Assembly: GCA_021851405.1 (NCBI GenBank)
Contig: JAJZDW010000020.1
Location: 1-64,000, forward strand
From: Pseudomonadota bacterium
Lineage (GTDB): Bacteria > Pseudomonadota > Gammaproteobacteria > Steroidobacterales > Steroidobacteraceae
Length of the DNA: 64,000 bases
Direction: 5' to 3'
Part shown: positions 9,054 to 18,432 of the stretch, piece after piece
Layout of the letters: each line of letters begins with the position of its first letter
Numbering within the stretch: the first letter of the stretch is position 1
The notes under the pieces: model-generated
What the model saw: the letters and a program-made list of their open reading frames with translations, nothing else
Told to the model about the DNA's origin: nothing
Databases searched by the model: none
Translations under genes and position numbers: made by a program

Positions 9054-9605
9054 TCACGACTTCGTCGTCTTTCTGACCCGTTTGCCGACGGAAGTCCGCT
9101 TGGTGCAGATCGGCTCGTCGCCCGCCGAGACCTCGATTGCGGCGGTAGGTGTGTCGAGGCGGATCGCCTTCTCTTTGATCCGCCGCAAAACATTGATGCA
9201 CGAGCGGAGTTCGTCGGGCGGCACGCCTTCGAGGAGCTCGGCGCTCAGCTGCATTGCCACGGCATTGATCTGCTCGAGCAACGCATAGGACTTGCGACGC
9301 AAATGAACGGTCTTACTACGTCGATCCGCATCTGATTCACGCCTCTCGATCCACCCGTCGGCCGCCATACGATCGAGCAGCCGGGCGAGCGTGGGACCTT
9401 CCACGCAGACGCGTTCAGCCAGCTCCGTCTGAGTCATTCCGTCTTCGACTTTCGAGAGCTTCAGCAGCGTAATCCATTTTGCTTGACTCAAGCCGAGCGG
9501 CTTGAGGCGCTGATCGAGTCGACAACGCCAGGCACGCCCGGTTTCGCCGATGAGGGTGCCGATCCCGGGGTCCTGAGGAGACTTAGGCACCGCTCGCAGC
9601 CTCAC
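9054..9605 (-). CDS. MarR-family transcriptional regulator
   Basis: 183 aa if read from the GTG at 9603-9605; a second GTG at 9588-9590 has GAGG 9 bases upstream and may be the true start. The winged-helix core is clear: LSQAKWITLLKLS, the recognition region TQTELAERVCVEGPTLARLL and the wing WIERRESDADRRSKTVHL. MarR proteins are dimeric repressors that usually respond to phenolic or other small ligands and control efflux pumps. It lies directly downstream of, and on the same strand as, the OMF-MFP-RND operon, so it probably controls that pump, perhaps through the palindrome at 15604-15615. Confidence 0.88.
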   Translation of the reverse strand: MRLRAVPKSPQDPGIGTLIGETGRAWRCRLDQRLKPLGLSQAKWITLLKLSKVEDGMTQTELAERVCVEGPTLARLLDRMAADGWIERRESDADRRSKTVHLRRKSYALLEQINAVAMQLSAELLEGVPPDELRSCINVLRRIKEKAIRLDTPTAAIEVSAGDEPICTKRTSVGKRVRKTTKS

Positions 9606-9722
9606 GCTCGAGGGATGCCCTGCCCCACCGCCTGCAACGCTCTACGCGCTCACGTAGGCTCGCCGGAGCCGCATCCGTGCGGCGTATCGACTCCCGTGAA
9701 TGGGTGCAAACGACGAACGGCC

Positions 9723-12700
9723 TCACGGTTCGGACCTCACAGGGGCACTGCCGCGCCGGTCCCGAGCCAGGTACGTGTAGACGACGGGTACCACATACAG
9801 CGAGAACAGCGCCCCGATGGCGAGCCCTGCGGCGATCACCAACCCCATGTCAAAGCGGCTGACTGCGCCAGGGCCGGTCGCAAAAACGAGCGGCAGCGCG
9901 CCGAACACCATTGCGCCGGTCGTCATCAGAATCGGGCGCAGTCGGATACTCGAGGCCTTCTCGACCGCAGCGTGGCGATCGAGCCCTTCGGTTTCCTGGA
10001 TCACGTTGGCGAACTGCACGATCAGGATGCCCTGCTTCGTGATCAGCCCAATGAGAGTGATGAGTCCCACTTCAGTGTAAATGTTGATCGTGGCTGCGCC
10101 GAGATAGAGGAACACCAGAGCTCCGGTGATCGCCATCGGCAGCGTCACCAGCACGATCAGGGGATCTCGAAAGCTCTCGAACTGTGCCGCGAGCAACAGA
10201 TAGACGAGCAGCACAGAGAGCGCAAAACTGATGATGATCGCGTGGCCCTGCTGAATGTATTGACGTGATTCGCTCGCATAATTGATGCCGAAACCGGGCG
10301 GGAGGATCTTCCTCGCCTCGGTTCGCAGATACGTCAGCGCCTGCCCGAGGGTCACGCCAGGGGCCATGACTCCTTCAATGGTCGCGGAATTCAGCTGCTG
10401 GAACTGCGGCAGGAACTCTGGTTGTACTTCTGTATGCACGCTCATCAAGGTCGACAGCGGAATCAGCGCTCCGGTGCCGCTGTGGATGTAGTAGTCCCGC
10501 AGCATGGACGGATTGGCGCGGAATCGGTCCGATACCTGCGGGATGACCTTGTAGCTATGACCGGACATATCGAATCGGTTGACGTAATTTCCGCCGAGCA
10601 GCGGCTCCAGATTGTCCGCAATCGTGGCCATATTGATGCCGAGGTCGCCGGCGAGATTGCGATTGACGTGCAATACGACTCCGGGGGAGTCGTAGCGCAG
10701 ATCCTTGGTCAGGAACGCGAATCGTCCGCTTTGCATCGCCTTGCCAATGAGCGCGTTGGCGACTTGATCGATTTTGCCGAAATCGCTGCTCGAGGTGATG
10801 ACAAACTGCACCGGGAAGCCGCCGGCAGAGCCCGGCAATGTGGGCCTTGCGAAGGCTGCGGCCTGGACGCCGGTGAGATGATTGAGTTGTTGCTGCACCG
10901 CAGGCATCAGCGCCATCTGTGTCTTGGAGCGATGGCTCCAGGACTTGAGCTTCATCCCACCGATCAGGGCATTATCCGTCGCGCCGCTCAAGGAGATGCC
11001 GTTGATCTGGAAGACCTGCTTGGTTTCTGGAAAGCGCCTGAAAATGTGCGCAATCTGCCGCGAATAATGGTTCAGATAATGCAGAGTCGCCGTCGCCGGG
11101 CCCGTGGCCGAGACGAGGATGAGTCCTTGGTCTTCGGTCGGCGCCAATTCGCTTGGCGTACCGAAAAAGAGCACCGGGATCGCTACGAGCACCGCTGCGG
11201 ACACGACCAGTGCGGCGGTGCGGTACTTCAGTACAGCGGTGAGCGAGCGGTCGTATGCGCGTCGCAGACGCTCATATCCAACATCAAGCGCATGCGCAAA
11301 ACCGTGTGATGCGGACGGCCGCAACACCTTGGCAGAAAGCATCGGCGAGAGCGTCAGCGCGACCACCGCCGAGACTGCGACGGTGAACACGAGTGTGAAG
11401 GCGAATTCAGAGAAGAGGCTACCGGTGAGCCCGCCCGTCAGAGCGATTGGCGCGAACACCGCCGCGAGCGTGGTCGACATCACGATGATCGGGCCGCCGA
11501 GCTCTCGTGCGCCGAGAATGGCGGCGTCAAATCCGCTCATTCCCTCTTCCATGTGACGGTGGATGTTCTCCACGATGATGATGGCATCGTCCACGACCAG
11601 CCCGATAGCAAGCACGACCGCAAGCAGGGTGATCAGATTGATCGTGTAACCGGCGGCCACCATGAAGATACCGCCGCCAACGATCGCCAGTGGAATGGCC
11701 ACGGCCGGAATGAGCAGCGAGCGCAGCGAGCCAAGAAACAGGAAAATCACGATCACGACTACAGCAAGCGTAATCGCGATGGTAGTCATGACCTCGTGGA
11801 TGGACTTCTGGATGAATACGCTTCCGTCGTACGGGATCGCGGCCTCTATGCCCGGCGGGAGTGAGCGTTGCAGCTGCGCAAAGGCCTGGTGAACGCCGTG
11901 CGCGACCGACAGGCTATTGGCATTGGGCGTCGCAAAGACACCAATGAAAACGGCTGGCTTGCCGTTGTAATAGACTGCTTGATTGTAATTTTGGCCGCCG
12001 AGCTCCACTTTGGCGACATCACCCAGGCGCACCAGAGTATTGCCGGAGTGCGCTACGACGAGATTGCGGAACTCACCCGCGTTGTGCAGGATCGTGTCCG
12101 CCCGGATAGGCCGCGCGATATCGGTCGAGCGTGTGCGGCCGACGGCGCTGATGTAATTATTGGATGCAAGCGCAGCGGACACCTCGTCCGGAGTGACGCC
12201 CAAAGCCGCCATCCGGTTCGGATTCAGCCAGACGCGCAGCGCAAAGCTGTCGCCACTTGGACCGGTGCCGGCCGGCACAATCTGCGCCTGACCGACGCCC
12301 TTGACCCCCTGGATCGCCGGCTGCACGACGCGCAAGACGTAGTCATTCACCTGCTGCTGGCTCAGCGTCTTGCTGTAGAACGCCAAGTACATCAGCGCGG
12401 TCTGATTACCGACGGTCTCATTGATCACCGGCGCCTGAGTGCCGGTTGGCAACTGGTTCTGGACCTGTTGCACCTTGGACATGATCTGCGCGACCGCGGC
12501 ATTCGGGTCGTAATTGAGCCGCATGTACACGGTGATCGTCGAGGCGCCCTGGGAGCTCGTCGCCGTCATGTAGTCGATGCCCGGAGCCGAGGCGATCGCC
12601 TGCTCGAGACGCGCGGTCACAAACCCAAGTACGGTGGAGGAACTCGCACCGGGATAGGCGGTGGTCACGGTCACGAGCGTGCTGGTGACCTTTGGGTACT

Positions 12701-12806
12701 GGCGCACCGCCATCTCGCTCCAGGCGCGCAGCCCGAGCAGCAGGATCACCAGGCTCAGGGCGGAGGCGAGCACCGGCCGGCGTACAAAAATGTCCGTAAA
12801 ACGCAT
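9723..12806 (-). CDS. RND-family (HAE1-type) multidrug efflux inner-membrane transporter
   Basis: 1027 aa, the usual size for hydrophobe/amphiphile efflux RND pumps. It begins MRFTDIFVRRPVLA, typical for this family, and has two large periplasmic loops and 12 predicted helices. The proton-relay Asp pair is in GLVVDDAIIIVENIHRH, and ALTLSPMLSAKVL and ATGPGAVSR-type motifs are present. It would be a proton-driven trimer exporting hydrophobic compounds through the MFP and outer-membrane channel encoded just upstream in the same operon (16-base gap to the MFP stop). No heavy-metal RND (CusA-type) Met triplet is evident, so drugs, solvents or phenolics are likelier substrates than copper. Confidence 0.93.
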   Translation of the reverse strand: MRFTDIFVRRPVLASALSLVILLLGLRAWSEMAVRQYPKVTSTLVTVTTAYPGASSSTVLGFVTARLEQAIASAPGIDYMTATSSQGASTITVYMRLNYDPNAAVAQIMSKVQQVQNQLPTGTQAPVINETVGNQTALMYLAFYSKTLSQQQVNDYVLRVVQPAIQGVKGVGQAQIVPAGTGPSGDSFALRVWLNPNRMAALGVTPDEVSAALASNNYISAVGRTRSTDIARPIRADTILHNAGEFRNLVVAHSGNTLVRLGDVAKVELGGQNYNQAVYYNGKPAVFIGVFATPNANSLSVAHGVHQAFAQLQRSLPPGIEAAIPYDGSVFIQKSIHEVMTTIAITLAVVVIVIFLFLGSLRSLLIPAVAIPLAIVGGGIFMVAAGYTINLITLLAVVLAIGLVVDDAIIIVENIHRHMEEGMSGFDAAILGARELGGPIIVMSTTLAAVFAPIALTGGLTGSLFSEFAFTLVFTVAVSAVVALTLSPMLSAKVLRPSASHGFAHALDVGYERLRRAYDRSLTAVLKYRTAALVVSAAVLVAIPVLFFGTPSELAPTEDQGLILVSATGPATATLHYLNHYSRQIAHIFRRFPETKQVFQINGISLSGATDNALIGGMKLKSWSHRSKTQMALMPAVQQQLNHLTGVQAAAFARPTLPGSAGGFPVQFVITSSSDFGKIDQVANALIGKAMQSGRFAFLTKDLRYDSPGVVLHVNRNLAGDLGINMATIADNLEPLLGGNYVNRFDMSGHSYKVIPQVSDRFRANPSMLRDYYIHSGTGALIPLSTLMSVHTEVQPEFLPQFQQLNSATIEGVMAPGVTLGQALTYLRTEARKILPPGFGINYASESRQYIQQGHAIIISFALSVLLVYLLLAAQFESFRDPLIVLVTLPMAITGALVFLYLGAATINIYTEVGLITLIGLITKQGILIVQFANVIQETEGLDRHAAVEKASSIRLRPILMTTGAMVFGALPLVFATGPGAVSRFDMGLVIAAGLAIGALFSLYVVPVVYTYLARDRRGSAPVRSEP

Positions 12807-12822
12807 CGCGCTGTCCTTGTGT

Positions 12823-13926
12823 TCAGTGCGCGCTGCGGCGGTGAATCACGACGGGTGTCCCATTGCGCAGCTTGATCTGGCCGGCTGTCACCACCCGGTC
12901 TCCAGGGTGCAGCCCGGCGAGGACCTCGGTGAGTGAGCCGCGCGAATGTCCTGCCCTGATCGGTGTGGCCACGGCGATTTGTACCTCATGGTCGCCCATC
13001 TTGTGGTTCTTGATGAGATACACGTAATCACCGAAGGTGCTGTAGGTGACCGCCACCGTCGGTACGGCCAAGCGCTTGCGCACGGCTCCGACCAGAATGC
13101 GTGCCTCACCGAACATGCCCGGGCGCAGTTGCATCCGGGGATTTTGGACAACGGCCTCCACGGTGACGTTGCGAGTATTAGGGTTGACTTCGGAATTGAT
13201 CGCCGTGATCCGCCCTTGAAACCGTTTGCCGGGAAAGGCGTCGACCGTGATGTCCACCGTCTGGCCGGAATGGATCAAACCGCTCTGGCCCTGCGGCACG
13301 GTGAACTCGGCCCGCAGGGGATTCCACACATTGAGTGCGGCGATTTCGGTACCGGGCGAGAGATACTCACCGAGGCTGATCTGGCGCACGCCGAGCCATC
13401 CCGAAAACGGCGCGCTGACGGCCAGTTTCGCGAGCGTTGCGCGCACGTTGGCGACGGCTGCCGTCGCACTTTGTTCATCGGCCCGAGCGGTATCCAGTGC
13501 GGCCAGGCTGGTGGCCCGCGCCGCGTACAGGTGCTGGGCCCGTTGGAAATTGATGTGCGCGAGCGCCTCATTGGCGCGATCCTGCGCGAGCGTCGCCACT
13601 TGATTCGAATCATCGAGTTGGACGAGCCGCTGGCCCTTCCTCACGTGCTCCCCGGAGTGAAAAAAGATGCCCGTGACTTGCCCGGAGAGCTGCGGCGTGA
13701 GATGCACGCCGGAGGTGGCCACGAGGCTTGCGATCGTGTGTATCTCCGATCGCCAAGACACCTGGACTACCGTCGCCGCGGCGACGCTCACCTCGTACGG
13801 CCCCTGGTGCGCATGGGCTGCGCGCGCGGCATGCTCACGCCAGAGCTTGATGCCGCCGATCAGCGCAATCGCCACTGCGACGAGGAGTACTGTGCGCCAT
13901 AGGATGCGTCGCTCGGGATTCGCCAT
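12823..13926 (-). CDS. RND efflux periplasmic adaptor (membrane fusion protein)
   Basis: 367 aa. An N-terminal membrane anchor (VLLVAVAIALIGGIKLW) is followed by the order usual in HlyD/MFP adaptors: a barrel-sandwich half (TPQLSGQVTGIFFHSGEHV), an alpha-hairpin with FQRAQHLYAARATS, the second lipoyl half (LAVSAPFSGWLGVRQISLGE) and a beta-barrel (VTVEAVVQNPRMQLRPGMF). It would link the RND pump to the outer-membrane channel. It starts 3 bases after the stop of the channel gene and precedes the RND gene, so the three proteins are made from one transcript. Confidence 0.92.
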   Translation of the reverse strand: MANPERRILWRTVLLVAVAIALIGGIKLWREHAARAAHAHQGPYEVSVAAATVVQVSWRSEIHTIASLVATSGVHLTPQLSGQVTGIFFHSGEHVRKGQRLVQLDDSNQVATLAQDRANEALAHINFQRAQHLYAARATSLAALDTARADEQSATAAVANVRATLAKLAVSAPFSGWLGVRQISLGEYLSPGTEIAALNVWNPLRAEFTVPQGQSGLIHSGQTVDITVDAFPGKRFQGRITAINSEVNPNTRNVTVEAVVQNPRMQLRPGMFGEARILVGAVRKRLAVPTVAVTYSTFGDYVYLIKNHKMGDHEVQIAVATPIRAGHSRGSLTEVLAGLHPGDRVVTAGQIKLRNGTPVVIHRRSAH

Positions 13927-13929
13927 CGA

Positions 13930-15429
13930 TCATTTCTCCTCAGCCATTCTGGATGTTCCTCTGGCGACGGTCGGCTTTTGCGCCGACCAACTCCCACCGA
14001 GTGCGACGAACAGACTCACGGTGTCCAAATACCGTTGCGATTGCGCCTGGATGTAGCTCAGCCGCGCATTGCTGTATTGCACCTCTGCGGTCAACAGCGA
14101 GAGGTAATCGACCGCACCCTCCCGATAACTCGTCTCGGCAACTTGCAGGGCCGCGTGGTTGGCGGCAAGCGCATGCTGTTCGGCGCGCAGAGTCTGCGCG
14201 TCATGCTCGAGCGCCCGCAGGGAGTTGGCGACCTGCTGGAAGGCCCCCAATACCGTCTGCCGGTACGCCGCAAACGTTGCGTCGTAGGAGGCGATCGCCT
14301 CGCGCTTCTGCGCCTCGAGTGTGCCGCCCGCAAAGAGGGGCATGACCAGATCCCCGGCAACGCTCCAGATGTTGCTCGCGGCGTTCACGAAGGCCCCGGG
14401 CGCGCTGCTCTCCTGACCAAACTGTGCGGTCAGCGTCACTGCCGGGTACATCTGCGCCTTCGCGACACCGATCTCGACGTCCGCATAACTTAGTTGCGCC
14501 GCAGCGGCACTGATATCAGGGCGCTGGCGTAGCAGCGTAGACGGCAGACTGACCGGAATCCGTATCGGCAATCGCAATTTGTTCATGCGCGGCGAACGAT
14601 CGCGCCACTGTGCAGGCAATTCGCCGACCAGAATAGCGAGTTCGTGCCGGTAAACTGCCCACTGCTGCTCCAGCGACGGCAGGCTTGCCTCGCTGGTGGC
14701 CACTTGGCTGCGCTGCGTGAGCACACTCAAGTACGGTACTGCGCCGAAGCGATATTGTGTTTCGGTCAGCTTCAACAGGCTCTTTTCATGAGCGATGATC
14801 GAGCGGGTCGCTTCGATCTGCGCACGCACCGACGCCGCACTGATGGCAGCAGAGGCGACATTCCCGATCAGTGTCAGACGCGCCGCTTCGAGCTGATACC
14901 GCTGATTGTCGACCAGTGCCTTCTCACCCTTGAAGACCAAGCGATTGACGCCGAAGAAATCCGGGTAGTAGCTGACCGCGAGCCCGCCGGAATACAGTGA
15001 GTAGATGCGGCCGGGGAATGATCCGCCGGAGCTGGCCGAGGACGTGCGCTGCCGAGCAGCGCTGAGATCGCCGTTGACCTGCGGGTAGAAAATGCCTGCG
15101 GCGGCGGCCATCGCGGCCTGCGCCTCCCGCAATTTGGCCTGCTCCTGCACCAACCCGGGATTGTTCTGCAGCGCCTGGCGAACGAGGGCGTCGAGTTGGG
15201 GCGAATGAAACTGCTGCCACCACCTGGCCGCCGGTGTGGCGCCGTAGTCGAATCGCTGCGCCTCTCCCACCGGCCCGACGGCACTCACGGTCGTCCGCGG
15301 CGATGGCGCATGCGTGTATGACTTCGTGTGCACCTGAGGCAAAGAATACCGGGGCGCGAAGGAACAGCCGGCGAGGCACAGCAGGCTCGCGCAGGCGACT
15401 GCCCGTAACGCTGCGGGGCTTCGTGTCAT
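13930..15429 (-). CDS. NodT-family outer-membrane efflux lipoprotein
   Basis: 499 aa from the ATG at 15427-15429, with GGAG 6 bases upstream; an upstream start in the same frame has no site. The signal peptide ends in the lipobox LAGC (residues 19-22), so it is a lipid-anchored TolC-type channel. Two OEP repeats are visible: PALVRQ-like LDALVRQALQNNPGLVQEQ with IFYPQVNGDLSA, and the repeat with DISAAAAQLSYADVEIGVA, YPAVTLTAQFG and NSLRALEHDAQTL. As first gene of the operon it is followed by the MFP and RND genes, completing a tripartite pump. Confidence 0.92.
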   Translation of the reverse strand: MTRSPAALRAVACASLLCLAGCSFAPRYSLPQVHTKSYTHAPSPRTTVSAVGPVGEAQRFDYGATPAARWWQQFHSPQLDALVRQALQNNPGLVQEQAKLREAQAAMAAAAGIFYPQVNGDLSAARQRTSSASSGGSFPGRIYSLYSGGLAVSYYPDFFGVNRLVFKGEKALVDNQRYQLEAARLTLIGNVASAAISAASVRAQIEATRSIIAHEKSLLKLTETQYRFGAVPYLSVLTQRSQVATSEASLPSLEQQWAVYRHELAILVGELPAQWRDRSPRMNKLRLPIRIPVSLPSTLLRQRPDISAAAAQLSYADVEIGVAKAQMYPAVTLTAQFGQESSAPGAFVNAASNIWSVAGDLVMPLFAGGTLEAQKREAIASYDATFAAYRQTVLGAFQQVANSLRALEHDAQTLRAEQHALAANHAALQVAETSYREGAVDYLSLLTAEVQYSNARLSYIQAQSQRYLDTVSLFVALGGSWSAQKPTVARGTSRMAEEK

Positions 15430-15603
15430 GCATGCTCCAATGGGGCGCTGTCGCACACGGTGCGCGCGAACCACTGTTGATTAACGGAAATGTTGGCTCA
15501 TCCTTAGCACATCGAACACAACTGCCGCGCGTGGGTGGCAAGGTGAACCGTGACGCTCCCTCTTACGGATGCCACTCGTCGTCACCTTGCAGGCGACTAT
15601 TGC

Positions 15604-15615
15604 TTAGCATGCTAA
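15604..15615. promoter_or_regulatory. Perfect 12-bp palindrome, possible MarR operator of the efflux operon
   Basis: TTAGCATGCTAA lies about 175 bases upstream of the efflux operon's first ATG. MarR dimers typically bind AT-ended palindromes of this size, and a MarR gene ends this operon. A related half site (CTTAGCACATCGAAC) lies nearer the gene at about 15502. The regulator assignment is inference. Confidence 0.45.
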
Positions 15616-15629
15616 CGTATCGAACATGA

Positions 15630-16156
15630 GCGCGCAATACTCATCTCGTCCCCATAGCTTGCAGGCGCACGATGCATTTGCAGAATGGACCTACTGCTCT
15701 TCGGCTCATGGCCCAAACGACGGACTCGTCTGACGGCTCACTGACGGGTCAACGGGAGAACGTGAGCTTACTGGCGCAGGACACTGGAATCCCACGCGTG
15801 TCGTCCGTGGTCCACACCAGACCGCGAACGCCGCTCTCAGGACACGAACGAGTTCCACTGTTTTCCACGAATGCTGTGCCGAGGCCGGCACGACGCGAAA
15901 ATGAACATAACGACGGCATTGGCGGTTCCTATGACGACAGTTCGTGCAGTGACTCTGCCTGGGCACATCCGCGTCACCGGGCCCTCGCTGCCTCACCTGC
16001 GTCGCTGGCTTGCGAACCCAGTTTCGGGCGCGTAGTCTCGACCCCCGTGCTCGCTTCGGGATGAGCGGCGCGCATCGCTACCGCTTGTGCTCGAGGGCTC
16101 TGTCCATCGTTGAGCGGGCCACGCCGGGTGCGGGAGACAATCAGAGGGCAGTCGTG
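15630..16156. other. Gene-free stretch between divergent operons
   Basis: About 525 bases with only short shadow frames. No domain, RNA or strong hairpin was seen. It must hold the promoter for the small lipoprotein at 16157. Confidence 0.45.
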
Positions 16157-16525
16157 ATGCGCGTCAACGGATTCCGTCGGGCAATCATCGCCGCCACGGC
16201 CCTGACGGCCGTACTCGCAGGGTGTGCCAGCACCCCGCAACCGAGCAGCACACACTTGAATGGGACGAGCATGGTGATGCCCATGCACGCAACGGCATCG
16301 ACACCCCCGCCGCAGCCATTCAGTTTCGGATCCATGCTACGCCATATGAGTCACGCACTCGTCAGGGGCGTGTCGTGGCTGTTTCAGGCGCCGCCCGGTG
16401 TCTACGGGCCACCGGAGAAGGTGGCCTACAGCAGTGCTCAGACATGGAAGGAAGGCACGAACTCGACGGGCTGTACACTCAAATGCGACCGAGTGCAGCG
16501 CAATAGTGTGAACCCGATCCCCTAG
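16157..16525 (+). CDS. Small lipoprotein of unknown function
   Basis: 122 aa from the ATG at 16157, with GAGGG about 9 bases upstream. The N-terminus (RRAIIAATALTAVLAGCAS) is a lipoprotein signal with lipobox LAGC and Cys at about residue 22. The mature part is short, with Pro/Met-rich linkers (MVMPMHATASTPPPQPF), an amphipathic stretch (MLRHMSHALVRGVSWLF) and two cysteines near the end (GCTLKCDR). No family is recognised. It stands alone between the efflux operon and an AraC gene and is followed by a strong hairpin. Confidence 0.6.
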   Translation: MRVNGFRRAIIAATALTAVLAGCASTPQPSSTHLNGTSMVMPMHATASTPPPQPFSFGSMLRHMSHALVRGVSWLFQAPPGVYGPPEKVAYSSAQTWKEGTNSTGCTLKCDRVQRNSVNPIP

Positions 16526-16949
16526 CGTTGCGCCCTGACCGCGGCGCCGCTCCCGCTGCACCCCGTGCGTCGCTCCTCGGCCTCTGGCCGGTAGCGGGCC
16601 GAGAGGATGCCGCGAGGTGCCGCATCCTCTCGGCCCGGACATGCTTCGCCGCGTTCTCATCGCAATCATGCGAGGCCCCGCGGGCGAGACACTCCCAACG
16701 GTTCGCGGAACTCAGGAGATCGATCGACCCGGATTCTCTGCTGTCCGACCCCACACGGTCCTTTCCAAACGCCGTTGAACGTCCTGCTGCGCATCCCAAC
16801 ACAACTTATTTACTGACGTTACGCAGGGACGGTGCGTACATGGCTCGAACCGGCAGGGTCGCGAGCTTCGATGCTGAGGAACACCTCAATGAACACCTCC
16901 GGTAGGAGAGGATTGCAGGATCTCCGTCATTGCGCGCAGTATCCGAGGC
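16526..16949. other. Gene-free stretch with one strong hairpin
   Basis: Apart from the hairpin at 16595-16637, nothing is recognisable. A 21-codon frame at 16840 (starting MARTGRVASFDAEEH) has no known relatives that I can name. Confidence 0.4.
16595..16637 (+). terminator. 16-bp perfect stem-loop after the small lipoprotein gene
   Basis: The arm at 16595-16610 (CGGGCCGAGAGGATGC) is exactly complementary to 16622-16637, with an 11-base loop. It lies about 70 bases after the lipoprotein stop. There is no T-tract, so it may be a Rho-assisted terminator or a 3' stabilising structure rather than a classic intrinsic terminator. Confidence 0.45.
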
Positions 16950-17660
16950 ATGGAGCGACCCGAATTTGCACAGGTGTCAAGCGGCCGTGAACGGTGGAGT
17001 CCCGGGCAACGGATAGCGCGCCATCGGCATCGCCAGGCGTACGCCGCGATCGTGCTCTCGGGCAGCTATGAGGAATGCGGCAGTGCCGGGCGCTTTCGGG
17101 TCAGTCCCGGCGATGTACTGATTCACCCGCCCTTCGACGCGCACCTCGACCGCTTCTCGAGTGCCGGGGCGTGCATCCTCAATCTCACGTTGCGTGCGTC
17201 GGCGGGTGTGCCAACGCTCGGGCGGATCGAGGACCCGGATGAAATCGCGCGCGCGGCCGAGCACGATCTGGCGGCAGCACGAGAGAGCCTGCACCGGCAG
17301 ATGCGCAACGTCGAGGCGCTCCCCCTGGATTGGCCGGACGCCCTGGCCTTGCGGCTGCGAACGGATCCGACCTGCCGGCTGGACGCCTGGGCCAGTGAAC
17401 AGGGGCTCTCCAGAGAGACGCTTTCGCGCGGGTTCGGGAGGGTGTTCGGGATCACGCCGACGGCGTTTCGGGCAGAAGCGAAGGTGCACCAGGCATTGGC
17501 GCTGATGTCACAGGGTGAAGAGCCGCTGACGAGCATAGCGCTGGCCGCCGGGTTTGCGGATCAGGCACACATGGCCCGCGCGGTGCGGAGCGTCACGGGC
17601 GAACCGCCCCTCCGCCTGCGCAGGTCAATTGGATTCAAGACGGAACCCCCACGAGGATGA
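16950..17660 (+). CDS. AraC-family transcriptional regulator
   Basis: 236 aa. The N-terminal half is a cupin-like sensor (ERWSPGQRIARHRHRQ, then HPPFDAHLDRF). The C-terminal half carries the two helix-turn-helix units of AraC proteins: RLDAWASEQGLSRETLSRGF with FGITPTAFRAEAKVHQAL, then PLTSIALAAGFADQAHMARA. It would bind DNA as a monomer or dimer and respond to an unknown ligand. A CPBP protease gene follows after 13 bases in the same direction, so the two are probably co-transcribed and the regulator may control that gene. Confidence 0.87.
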   Translation: MERPEFAQVSSGRERWSPGQRIARHRHRQAYAAIVLSGSYEECGSAGRFRVSPGDVLIHPPFDAHLDRFSSAGACILNLTLRASAGVPTLGRIEDPDEIARAAEHDLAAARESLHRQMRNVEALPLDWPDALALRLRTDPTCRLDAWASEQGLSRETLSRGFGRVFGITPTAFRAEAKVHQALALMSQGEEPLTSIALAAGFADQAHMARAVRSVTGEPPLRLRRSIGFKTEPPRG

Positions 17661-17673
17661 TCGAATTCGGGGC

Positions 17674-18432
17674 ATGCTCACCGTTGCTGCAGAGCCCCCG
17701 TTCCGGCTGAAATTCCGCCCCCTGCTGGTGACCGTACTGCTCGGGATCGCCATCACCATGGGTTCGGCCCTCGTTGCCGCGTTGCTGTTCCGAGCGCTGC
17801 ATTTGCCCTCCCCCCAGAAGTCGCTGCTCCCGTTCGTGTATGTGCAGCATGGCTTACAGCTGCTGTTCGCGCTCCTGGGCATCGCCATTCTCAAGCGGCG
17901 GTTCGCGCCGGCGGACTACGGTCTGCACCGGCCGCACGGCAAGCGCTACTTCCTGGCCGCAATCCTATGGGGACTTCTGCTGGCGATCGCGGTCAATGCC
18001 GCGAGCTCGTGGCTGGATGTCTATCTGCACCTGAAACACACGAGTGGCGAAATCGTATACACGCACCGGAATATCTGGGGCTGGGCGCTCTTCGATTGGA
18101 TTTACGTCGGCCCCACAGAGGAAATCCCATTCCGGGCGCTGCTCGTGACCTACCTGGCCACGGCCATGCCCGGCAAACTGCGCCTCGGACGCTTCAGCAT
18201 CAATGGGGCCGGCGTCGTCGTCGCACTGCTCTTTGCGCTGGCTCACCTGCAAACCTTTTGGGTCGAAAATCCCATAGATGCCCTGATCCAGCAGGGTTAC
18301 GCATTCACACTGGGGGTCCTGTACGCCTATTGGCTGGAAAAGTCGCGAAGCATCGTCGCACCAATCCTCGCCCACAATGTCAGCGACGGAATCACCACGG
18401 TCTTTTGGGCGCTCGGCATCTTCCAGCATTGA
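17674..18432 (+). CDS. CPBP-family intramembrane glutamic endopeptidase
   Basis: 252 aa from the ATG at 17674; the open frame extends upstream into the AraC gene but lacks family similarity there. It has about eight transmembrane helices. The Abi/CPBP motifs are present: EEIPFRALL (motif 1, the Glu pair), FALAHLQTF (motif 2) and APILAHNVSDG (motif 3). These proteins are membrane proteases related to Rce1; bacterial members serve in bacteriocin self-immunity, protein secretion or stress, and the substrate here is unknown. It lies 13 bases after the AraC-type regulator. Confidence 0.85.
   Translation: MLTVAAEPPFRLKFRPLLVTVLLGIAITMGSALVAALLFRALHLPSPQKSLLPFVYVQHGLQLLFALLGIAILKRRFAPADYGLHRPHGKRYFLAAILWGLLLAIAVNAASSWLDVYLHLKHTSGEIVYTHRNIWGWALFDWIYVGPTEEIPFRALLVTYLATAMPGKLRLGRFSINGAGVVVALLFALAHLQTFWVENPIDALIQQGYAFTLGVLYAYWLEKSRSIVAPILAHNVSDGITTVFWALGIFQH

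Noticed and set aside
16528-16905. A plus-strand frame after the small lipoprotein with a 21-codon tail resembling an antitoxin start
   Set aside because: No toxin partner, no family similarity, and the frame crosses the 16-bp hairpin.
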